From assembly GCF_009017275.1 (NCBI RefSeq), contig NZ_WBZC01000056.1, positions 1 to 49,478 on the forward strand: DNA of 49,478 bases. Direction: 5' to 3'. Each line of letters begins with the position of its first letter. The stretch's first letter is position 1. The notes under the pieces are model-generated. The model had not been told where the DNA came from. It was given only the letters and a program-made list of their open reading frames with translations, and did no database searches. A program made the translations under genes and the position numbers. Below, in pieces: positions 43,538 through 49,478 of this stretch. The stretch comes from Alkaliphilus pronyensis. GTDB taxonomy: Bacteria; Bacillota; Clostridia; Peptostreptococcales; Natronincolaceae.

Positions 43538-45352
43538 TTATTCAACAACTGGAGGTAAAATCTCAAAGTTATTTACATCAATTAATCCTTGATCTGTTAT
43601 TTTCCATTTTGGACTTGTTGATAAAGCCAAAAATGATAAATGCATAAATGGAGCGTGGACTTTACAACCTAGCTGCTCTTTCACTGTGTTTTCTAAGGTG
43701 GCAATCTTTTTACTCACCTCAGGACCTGTCAGTTCATCAGTAATTAATCCACCAACTGGTAGTCTTAAATCTTCGATAATTCTACCATTTTTTGCGACTG
43801 CAATTCCTCCACCTATTTCAATAACATGATTAATTGCTGCAACCATATCTTTTAAGTTGGTTCCTACTGCCATAATATTATGGGTGTCATGGGCAACACT
43901 TTCGGCAAAAGCTCCCTGTTCTAGTCCAAAGCCTTTAACAAAGGCTTTTCCTATACTGCCATTTCTACCATATCTCTCAACGCAAACAATTTCAAGTGCA
44001 TCCTGTTTAACGTCAGGCATTGCTGCACCCTGCTGTGTTTTTACCCTTAATTCTAAACTTTCAGATAAATTTTGATCTGGAATTAAACCTATACACCTTA
44101 CAGTAGCTTCATTTCCTGATGCACTAATCTTTAGGTCCTCTTCCTTTAAAGGTTTACATTTAACTGAGTTTTTAACATTATCTGGGTATGTGTATTTTGG
44201 TAAATCTATCAGTAGCTGACCTTGTGATGCAACCAATTTACCTTCTAAGAACACTGCTTCAACCTTCATTTCATTTAGGTCACTTATTACTGCTATATCA
44301 GCTAGGTTTCCTGGAGACAAAATTCCTCTATCCTTTAATCCAAAATAGGTTGCAGGATTTATAGTAACCATTTGAATAGCTTCTACTGGGTTAACACCCT
44401 CTGCAATGGTTCTTTTTACTATTTCATTCATATGTCCTAGCTTTTCTAAGTCCTCTGCCACCATATCATCTGTTGCTAAAATACATCTTCTTGAATCTAG
44501 TCCTTCCTCGGTTACTGCCCTAATACATTCTGCCATATTTCTTTGGGTAGAACCTTCCCTCATGAAGACATATACTCCTTGTCTTAGCTTTTCAACACAT
44601 TCTTCCTTAGTAGTAGTTTCATGACAGGAGCATTCACCTGCAGTTGAAATAATATGGGCCGCCAATTCATTTCCAAAAAGCTCTGGAGCATTTCCATCAA
44701 CTATTTTACCAATGCTTCTTGCATAAACTGTTGATGCTAATAGGTCTGTTATTACCTCTGGTGTATTTCGATATACGTGTTTAGCATTACTGAAGCCCTG
44801 TAATTCTCCAATTCCTATAACATTTGGGTAGTTTAATATTTCTGCCATGTCCTTAGAGGTTACATCATAGCCAGCTGTCTCAAGGCCTGGACAATCAGGT
44901 GTTAAGGCAGGTACAACTAGGTGTACATGATTAGGTACCAAGCTAGCCTCCTCTGCCATAGCCTTCATTCCAATAGGGCCTAGTGCATTACCTATTTCAT
45001 GAGGGTCAGCAACTAATGTAGTGGTTCCAGAGGGAATTGATAGTCTAGAAAACTCTGTAACTGTTAACATACTACTTTCAAAATGCATATGGGAATCAAT
45101 AAACCCAGGTGATAAATATTTGCCCTTCACATCGACTACAATGGTTTCAGGTCCAATCAATTTATCTGCATCTCCAACCATCAATATATAATTACCTTTA
45201 ATGGCAATATCCGCCTTGTATATCTCTCTTGTTAAAACATTAATTACATTACCCTGGTACAATACTATATCTGCAAAATGCTTGTCAGACATTAAAACAT
45301 CAATTAATTCTCTATATTCCATAGCTTGTTTTATTTTTTTTGCATCTAACAA
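43538..45352 (-). CDS. Adenine deaminase paralogue within the microcompartment cluster
   Basis: 604 residues from a TTG at 45352, seven bases after GGGGGG. AdeC-family features: SHMHFESSMLT (His88, His90), ADPHEIGNALGPIGM, VIGIGELQGFSN, DGNAPELFGNELAAHI, ILATDDMVAEDLEKLGHMNE, and the C-terminal HDTHNIMAVGTN then IGGGIAVAKNG. Slightly longer than the paralogue at 35254, with an N-terminal helix (KKIKQAMEYRELIDVLMSDK). It immediately follows the BMC-P gene (17 bases). Adenine deamination is the family role, but with a second copy nearby it may act on a related ring such as an aminoimidazole. Confidence 0.8.
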   Translation of the reverse strand: MLDAKKIKQAMEYRELIDVLMSDKHFADIVLYQGNVINVLTREIYKADIAIKGNYILMVGDADKLIGPETIVVDVKGKYLSPGFIDSHMHFESSMLTVTEFSRLSIPSGTTTLVADPHEIGNALGPIGMKAMAEEASLVPNHVHLVVPALTPDCPGLETAGYDVTSKDMAEILNYPNVIGIGELQGFSNAKHVYRNTPEVITDLLASTVYARSIGKIVDGNAPELFGNELAAHIISTAGECSCHETTTKEECVEKLRQGVYVFMREGSTQRNMAECIRAVTEEGLDSRRCILATDDMVAEDLEKLGHMNEIVKRTIAEGVNPVEAIQMVTINPATYFGLKDRGILSPGNLADIAVISDLNEMKVEAVFLEGKLVASQGQLLIDLPKYTYPDNVKNSVKCKPLKEEDLKISASGNEATVRCIGLIPDQNLSESLELRVKTQQGAAMPDVKQDALEIVCVERYGRNGSIGKAFVKGFGLEQGAFAESVAHDTHNIMAVGTNLKDMVAAINHVIEIGGGIAVAKNGRIIEDLRLPVGGLITDELTGPEVSKKIATLENTVKEQLGCKVHAPFMHLSFLALSTSPKWKITDQGLIDVNNFEILPPVVE

Positions 45353-45369
45353 TTTCTGTCCCCCCTCCT

Positions 45370-45657
45370 TTATTTTTTGTTTGTTAAGTCTCTATATAAA
45401 TCTATATTGTCAACTATGCCTATAATCGCTGCATCAATAGGGGATTGAAGCTTTTCTGCTGCATGTCTAGCTGCTGTTCCCTTTGTATATATTATAAGCT
45501 CTCCAATTCCTGCACCTACAGTATCTACTGCTACTAATGGCTCGCCAACAGTCTCTTCATTAACATTAACTGGTTGAGTAAGCATAAGCTTGCAGCCAAT
45601 TAATCTTTCATCCTTTCGCGTAGCTACTACAGTTCCAATGACTCGGCCGATATTCAT
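45370..45657 (-). CDS. BMC-P pentameric vertex protein (EutN/CcmL family)
   Basis: 95 residues, AGGAGAGGG before the ATG. Matches EutN/CcmL/CsoS4: MNIGRVIGTVVATRKDERLI, GCKLMLTQPV, LVAVDTVGAGIGELIIYTKG, then TAARHAAEKLQSPIDAAIIG and IVDNIDLY. Such proteins form pentamers that cap the vertices of the icosahedral shell. It is the only vertex gene seen; no BMC-T trimer gene is in the window, so the shell would consist of three BMC-H types plus this pentamer. Confidence 0.93.
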   Translation of the reverse strand: MNIGRVIGTVVATRKDERLIGCKLMLTQPVNVNEETVGEPLVAVDTVGAGIGELIIYTKGTAARHAAEKLQSPIDAAIIGIVDNIDLYRDLTNKK

Positions 45658-45683
45658 TGTACCCTCTCCTTTTAAATGGAGTG

Positions 45684-46478
45684 TTATTTTTTAATAATTT
45701 TTACTCCTATTGCCTTTGCAGTGTCTGTTGCTAAGGGAGTAACGATTGAGCCCAAAGGAATAATCATTTCTCCATTAGATGTATTAGCTGCTAAAACATC
45801 CTTCTCTGTTATAACTCTTCGACCTTTGTCTAGCTTTACATCTTCCTTACCTAAATCAATCTTTTCAACTTTTTTTAGTGACTTTATATTGCTTGTCCTA
45901 TCCTCTACTTCAGATAAAAGCGCTTCTGCAATAAGTGGTGTTTTGAATTCTTTAACTCCCATGCCTTCTAATTGCTTAATGACTTCTCTAATCTTTTCCT
46001 GCAAAAACAAATTATTAGTTTTTTTTCCTTTATACTGCATTAAATCCTTTAGATTCATCCATATAGGCTTTTCTTGCCATAGTGCTTGCCATAATAGCCT
46101 AGGTATTAGCTGATCCTGTATTCCTGATGCAAGTTTAAAGGCTGTGTTTTGTGTAGCTAAAGGTACCAATATTCCATCTATAGCTTCTATAAACTCCTCC
46201 TTGACTAAATCAAGGTCTTCTGTATAGACTTCCTTTGGCATTAGTAGCCTAGATATTTCCTTTACATTGTAGATTTTTTCTCCACTATTGGATACGACAA
46301 TATCCATTGTAAAGCCGTGCTCCTTCAGGGCAACTAATTCCTTAATAGAGTTTTCCAAACCTATATTGGTACCAGTTAAAGCAACTAATAGATGTTTGTT
46401 TCCAGTAGATTGGAGGGAGTTAATATTTTTTATCATTAAATGCTCAATAATCCTTTGAGTATGATTATATCTATTCAT
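45684..46478 (-). CDS. BMC-associated flavoprotein-like protein with EutQ-like C-terminal segment
   Basis: 264 residues, GGGAGGG ahead of the ATG. N-terminal helix (NRYNHTQRIIEHLMIKNINS), then a Rossmann-like flavoprotein domain: HLLVALTGTNIGLENSIKEL, VALKEHGFTMDIVVSNSGEK and GILVPLATQNTAFKLASGIQ, reminiscent of UbiX/CoaC flavoproteins. The last 45 residues (VITEKDVLAANTSNGEMIIP, LGSIVTPLATDTAKAIGVKI) resemble the short segment ITxxDxxxA...TPxAxxxAxxLGV at the start of EutQ. It lies between shell genes, so a BMC partner is likely; it could make or hold prenylated FMN for the UbiD enzyme, but that is inference. Confidence 0.6.
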   Translation of the reverse strand: MNRYNHTQRIIEHLMIKNINSLQSTGNKHLLVALTGTNIGLENSIKELVALKEHGFTMDIVVSNSGEKIYNVKEISRLLMPKEVYTEDLDLVKEEFIEAIDGILVPLATQNTAFKLASGIQDQLIPRLLWQALWQEKPIWMNLKDLMQYKGKKTNNLFLQEKIREVIKQLEGMGVKEFKTPLIAEALLSEVEDRTSNIKSLKKVEKIDLGKEDVKLDKGRRVITEKDVLAANTSNGEMIIPLGSIVTPLATDTAKAIGVKIIKK

Positions 46479-46522
46479 TTTTTCCCTCCCTATTTATTGG
46501 TAGGAAGCTCTTTTAACAATAA

Positions 46523-46798
46523 TTATTCTCCCTTTAATAATACTCTCTCAACTTCTGTGTGAGGTCTTGGGATTACGTGTACTGAATGAAGCTCTCCAAC
46601 TACTCTAGCTGCTTCTGCTCCTGCATCTGTTGCTGCCTTAACAGCTCCTACATCACCTCTAACCATAACTGTAACAAGACCATAACCTATTTTTTCATAA
46701 CCAACTAATGTAACATTTGCAGCCTTAACCATTGCATCTGCTGCTTCTACTGCTCCAACTAATCCTTTTGTTTCAACCATGCCTAATGCTTGACTCAT
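46523..46798 (-). CDS. BMC-H shell protein, PduA-like, with Tyr at pore
   Basis: 91 residues, AGGAGG before the ATG. Very close to PduA/EutM-type hexamer proteins: [60 protein letters not shown] and [19 protein letters not shown]. The pore loop reads KIGYGLV where PduA has KIGSGLV, so Tyr39 replaces the pore Ser. Full length, no tail. Third of three BMC-H genes in a row, 11 bases after the previous one. Confidence 0.93.
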   Translation of the reverse strand: MSQALGMVETKGLVGAVEAADAMVKAANVTLVGYEKIGYGLVTVMVRGDVGAVKAATDAGAEAARVVGELHSVHVIPRPHTEVERVLLKGE

Positions 46799-46809
46799 TT
46801 TAATTCCTC

Positions 46810-47208
46810 CTATTTTTTAATTTCTTTGTTTGCTTCTGTTTTTTCCACTTTTGTAGCTTTTGTATTCTCTGTCTTAGTATTAGTTTGCTTTTTATTAGCT
46901 TGCTTTTTATTTTTTATGTTTTTTTCAAAGGTCTTGATTAGCAAGTCGACCTCCTCATGGGGTCTTGGAATTACGTGACAGGATAAAACCACTCCTATCC
47001 TTCTTGCTGCTGCCTCTGCGGCTTCTACCCCTGCCTTAACTGCTGCTACTTCGCCAGCAATTTGAACAGTAACACTTACAGCTTTACCTGCTCCAATCAC
47101 TTTTTCATACCCAACAAGCTTTACATCTGCAGCCTTACTTGCTGCATCAAGGGCTGTTGCTGCAGCCGTTAAACCTACTGTTTCTATCAATCCTAATGCT
47201 GCCCTCAT
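46810..47208 (-). CDS. BMC-H shell protein with Lys-rich C-terminal tail
   Basis: 132 residues, GGAGGTG before the ATG. Residues 1-92 are a BMC-H domain ([60 protein letters not shown]). The pore loop is VIGAGKA. The remaining 40 residues are low-complexity Lys/Asn/Thr/Glu ([15 protein letters not shown] ... EANKEIKK), strongly basic and probably disordered. Whether the tail faces the lumen or the cytoplasm cannot be told. It may recruit cargo or nucleic acid, or bind shells together. Confidence 0.92.
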   Translation of the reverse strand: MRAALGLIETVGLTAAATALDAASKAADVKLVGYEKVIGAGKAVSVTVQIAGEVAAVKAGVEAAEAAARRIGVVLSCHVIPRPHEEVDLLIKTFEKNIKNKKQANKKQTNTKTENTKATKVEKTEANKEIKK

Positions 47209-47232
47209 TGAAACACCTCCTATTTACAGTCC

Positions 47233-47625
47233 CTATTTAGAAGAACCCTTATTTCCTAGGAAATTAAGAGACTTCAAGTCAATAAAGGTACCGGTATTTA
47301 CATGTTTCTTTACATAAGCCTCTTTCTTTTCAGGAGGATTATTATTATTGGCCTTTTTATAATCTTCTCTTTCTTCTATTACTTTACCTGACTTAGCAGC
47401 AAGCTCAGACAATGAAGTATGCTTAGTGCTATAGCTTTTGCTTACTGAAGGTCCCTTATCCCTAAAGCCTTCAGCCTTCTTGCCTTTATACATCAGGTCA
47501 ATTAATAATCTCTCTTCTTGTTCCTTTAAATTACTTGTTTGCTGTGGATCACTATAATTATTGCTTTTTTTTAAGCTCTTACTGGCAATGTTATTCATTA
47601 TAACCCTTGTTAATGGATTTGCCAA
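47233..47625 (-). CDS. Small BMC-locus protein, possible cargo adaptor
   Basis: About 130 residues. The TTG at 47625 follows GGTGGTGATAGG by a proper distance; an ATG at 47640 lacks a site but would add VVIG-type residues. No family recognised. The N-terminus (ANPLTRVIMNNIASKSLKKS) can form a short amphipathic helix with Leu, Val, Ile, Ile and Leu on one side, followed by a hydrophilic, low-complexity middle (QQTSNLKEQEERLLIDLMYK ... KKANNNNPPEKKEAYV) and a second short hydrophobic patch near the end (TGTFIDLKSLNFLGNKG). This layout suits an encapsulation-peptide-bearing adaptor between shell and cargo. It lies between two BMC-H genes. Confidence 0.6.
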   Translation of the reverse strand: MANPLTRVIMNNIASKSLKKSNNYSDPQQTSNLKEQEERLLIDLMYKGKKAEGFRDKGPSVSKSYSTKHTSLSELAAKSGKVIEEREDYKKANNNNPPEKKEAYVKKHVNTGTFIDLKSLNFLGNKGSSK

Positions 47626-47653
47626 ACCTATCACCACCATTTGTTTTAGTTAC

Positions 47654-47920
47654 TTAGTCCAGTAGATTGTCTACCTCATCATGGGGTCTTGCAATTACGT
47701 TGGATGAGATAATTTCTGCTAATTGACCAGCTGTCTCTAATCCATTGGCAACTGCTGCTTTAACAGCTGCTACTTCTCCCGTCACAACAACCGCTACAAT
47801 ACCTGAGCCAACATAGTTAAAATCGGTAATTTTTACGTCGGCAGACTTAACCATTGTATCGGCAGCTTGTATTGCAGCTACTAAGCTACGTGTTTCTATA
47901 AATCCCAGTGCTTGCCTCAT
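47654..47920 (-). CDS. BMC-H shell protein, Ser at pore
   Basis: 88 residues, GGGTGG ahead of the ATG. BMC-H domain: [60 protein letters not shown], and the end SNVIARPHDEVDNLLD (VIARPH replaces the usual VIPRPH). The pore loop VGSGIV carries the Ser found in PduA. First shell gene of the operon, 15 bases after the UbiD gene. Confidence 0.93.
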   Translation of the reverse strand: MRQALGFIETRSLVAAIQAADTMVKSADVKITDFNYVGSGIVAVVVTGEVAAVKAAVANGLETAGQLAEIISSNVIARPHDEVDNLLD

Positions 47921-47935
47921 ACTGCATTACCACCC

Positions 47936-49294
47936 TTACTTTAATTTAAACCCTGGAAGGTATTTACTAATATCTATATTTTCATATCCAGGAATTATAG
48001 CCTTCTCAAATCTTGTTGCTAGTTCTCCAAGAGGCTTAGTCGCATCTATTCCAACCTTATCCGTCACCCCTTTAACAGTATGGGATGGCTCTAGGCCTGA
48101 CCCTAATGCTCCAGGGATAATAACTAAATCCTTTGATGCCTGCATTCTTGTAGCTATAGCCCATTCTATATCGGTTGGATCAAATATATCGACGTCATTG
48201 TCTACAATAACCACGTGCTTAACATCTTTACTGCTGGCTAAGGCACCTATTATTGCACTCTTGCCATCTCCTTCAGTCTTTTTATTAATTGAAACAAAGG
48301 CATGGAATCTACATCCGCCAGCAACAGTTACGTTTACATCATTAACATCAACAAGTCCTTTAACTGAGCTATATAACTCTATTTCCCTAACTAAACCATT
48401 TGATAGATGTTCCTCTCTACAGGGAAATGCAGTTTGGAATATTGGATTATTTCTATGCATTACTGTTTTAACTTCAACAATAGGATGGGGTCCTACGGCA
48501 CCATAATAGCCCATTAATTCTCCAAAAGGTCCTTCTATTTCTCTTTTGTTTGGTGGCATAATTCCTTCTAATACAATTTCTGAATAAGCAGGTACCTCTA
48601 CATCTATACTGTGACATTTTACAAGCTCTATTGGCTCTCCCCTTAAGGCACTGTCAACTTCATATTTATCTACCCCATAGACTTCACTACTTATTTGAGA
48701 AGCTAATAATAGGCTATAGTCATATCCTAGAACAATTGCAACCTCCAATGGTTTATTTTGCTTTTCCATATCAAGAAATTGTCTTGTTGCTAGAGGTGAA
48801 GCAACTAGTATGCTGATTTCATTTCCTTTATTAACCTGTAGCCTTCTTACAGAAACATGACTCTGGCCTGTTTCTGGGTCCTTTAATACCACTAGACCAG
48901 CAGTTATATAGCTTGAGGAATCCTTCTCATGAAAAGTAGGTATAGGGAACATTTTTTGAAGGTCAATATTTCTAGTAATTATGTTTTCCATAACAGGTCC
49001 CTTATTTAAAACTCTAGTGGGCTTTGGATTTGCAATTGCATCCATAAGCTTAAAAACCCTTTCTTCATGGGTTGTAGCCAGCATTTCGTAGTATATGCTC
49101 CTCTCGCCAAAAAGAGCTCCAACTACAGGCATTTTACTGCCTTTTACTTTATTAAACAGGATAGGAACTTCATTTTTATAGTGTTTTAAGACTGCTCCCA
49201 GCTCGAATTTCGGGTCAACCTCAACATTACATTCTTGCAGATATCCCTTTCTTTTTAACTGTTCCATTGCAGCCCTAAGCATTTGTCTCTCCAT
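47936..49294 (-). CDS. UbiD-family decarboxylase
   Basis: 452 residues, AAAGGAGG six bases ahead of the ATG. UbiD family enzymes (de)carboxylate aromatic or conjugated acids using prenylated FMN and a metal. Seen here: FGERSIYYEMLATTHEERV, the cofactor-proximal Arg in SVRRLQVNKG (Arg150/151), and the catalytic acidic pair in REIEGPFGELMGYYG (Glu254 and Glu259, the spacing of Fdc1 Glu277/Glu282). The C-terminal NDVDIFDPTDIEWAIATRMQ and the end PGYENIDISKYLPGFKLK are also typical. The N-terminal RQMLRAAMEQLKRKGYL is a helix that could bind the shell. First gene of the BMC operon. Confidence 0.9.
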   Translation of the reverse strand: MERQMLRAAMEQLKRKGYLQECNVEVDPKFELGAVLKHYKNEVPILFNKVKGSKMPVVGALFGERSIYYEMLATTHEERVFKLMDAIANPKPTRVLNKGPVMENIITRNIDLQKMFPIPTFHEKDSSSYITAGLVVLKDPETGQSHVSVRRLQVNKGNEISILVASPLATRQFLDMEKQNKPLEVAIVLGYDYSLLLASQISSEVYGVDKYEVDSALRGEPIELVKCHSIDVEVPAYSEIVLEGIMPPNKREIEGPFGELMGYYGAVGPHPIVEVKTVMHRNNPIFQTAFPCREEHLSNGLVREIELYSSVKGLVDVNDVNVTVAGGCRFHAFVSINKKTEGDGKSAIIGALASSKDVKHVVIVDNDVDIFDPTDIEWAIATRMQASKDLVIIPGALGSGLEPSHTVKGVTDKVGIDATKPLGELATRFEKAIIPGYENIDISKYLPGFKLK

Positions 49295-49324
49295 CTATTC
49301 CCTCCTTTCTATAAGTACTCTTAA

Positions 49325-49452
49325 CTTTTCACTTTTCACTTTTCATTTTTAACTCTTAACTCTTAACTCTTAACTCTTAACTCTTAACTCTTAACTCTTA
49401 ACTCTTAACTCTTAACTCTTAACTCTTAACTCTTAACTCTTAACTCTTAACT
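49325..49452. repeat. Heptanucleotide tandem repeat upstream of the BMC operon
   Basis: Fourteen exact copies of TTAACTC from 49349 to 49446 and a partial copy after them, preceded by three copies of CTTTTCA (49325-49345). The array starts 30 bases upstream of the UbiD start codon, so it lies in the promoter/leader region. Perfect identity suggests that copy number changes readily. Bases 49453-49478 show no feature. Confidence 0.95.
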
Positions 49453-49478
49453 TCCAACCCTGCTTCATTAGAGAAGGA

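Noticed and set aside
49325-49452. CRISPR array
   Set aside because: The units are 7 bp with no spacers and no cas genes; it is a simple tandem repeat.
49295-49478. Purine riboswitch ahead of the BMC operon
   Set aside because: The visible leader is filled by the heptamer array and has none of the conserved purine-riboswitch core; a riboswitch beyond the window edge cannot be excluded.

Overview
The window comes from a low-GC, anaerobic, endospore-forming member of the Clostridia. The signs are AT-rich intergenic DNA, strong AGGAGG-type ribosome binding sites with frequent TTG/GTG starts, an alpha/beta-type small acid-soluble spore protein gene, and clostridial core genes. A likely selenocysteine codon and a nicotinate-dehydrogenase-like split molybdenum hydroxylase would fit an Alkaliphilus-like or related purinolytic lineage; that placement is inference.

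Bases 1-4660 are an accessory graveyard. There are four decayed copies of an IS200-like (RAYT-type) Y1 transposase on the minus strand, each bordered by short GC-rich palindromes (REP-like). One palindrome is split by a 119-bp MITE-like element with inverted ends and a 9-bp target duplication. Also here are a GNAT acetyltransferase, an IS21-like left end with the first codons of istA, the tail of a large serine recombinase, a DUF4180 gene and a Vat-like xenobiotic acetyltransferase.

Bases 4661-27372 are mostly housekeeping: rlmD, a methyltransferase, an rsuA-type pseudouridine synthase, DUF1904, a pssA-like gene, fba, MFS transporters, an Lnt-like protein lacking its catalytic residues, a metallophosphoesterase, a small alarmone synthetase, gapA, a TIGR01212 radical SAM protein, a LysM protein, a CMD/AhpD-family protein with an in-frame UGA at its second redox Cys followed by a SECIS-like hairpin, DUF378, a 2-hydroxyacid dehydrogenase, prfC, an ECF S component, a DUF4236/TPR-like protein and cvfB. 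Bases 27739-32945 are a plus-strand ABC importer operon (DUF3798 lipoprotein, double ATPase, two permeases) of unknown substrate. A SASP gene and two unrecognised genes follow. Bases 34731-35240 hold a 143-bp tandem duplication, a branched (three-way-junction) structure and a terminator.

Bases 35254-49478 are the highlight: a minus-strand locus joining bacterial microcompartment (BMC) shell genes to purine breakdown. In transcription order it encodes a UbiD-family decarboxylase, a BMC-H protein, a small possible adaptor, a BMC-H with a Lys-rich tail, a PduA-like BMC-H with Tyr at the pore position, a flavoprotein-like protein with an EutQ-like tail, a BMC-P (EutN/CcmL) vertex protein, an adenine-deaminase family enzyme, an AzgA-type purine permease, a guanine-deaminase-like amidohydrolase, a four-subunit molybdenum hydroxylase (FAD, 2Fe-2S, split Mo subunit) and a second adenine deaminase. 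None of the classical metabolosome core enzymes (aldehyde dehydrogenase, alcohol dehydrogenase, PduL/Pta) is present in the window.

My reading is that purines are imported, deaminated and oxidised to xanthine, and that ring-opened imidazole intermediates are processed in a shell. The UbiD enzyme is a candidate for decarboxylating 4-amino-5-imidazolecarboxylate to 4-aminoimidazole, a step known biochemically from purinolytic clostridia. From memory, a purine/xanthine-associated BMC class (formerly a BMC of unknown function) has been named in BMC surveys. The assignment of steps here is inference. The locus starts just downstream of 14 perfect copies of a 7-bp repeat, which could act as a variable promoter tract. 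No purine riboswitch, tRNA, rRNA or CRISPR array was seen.
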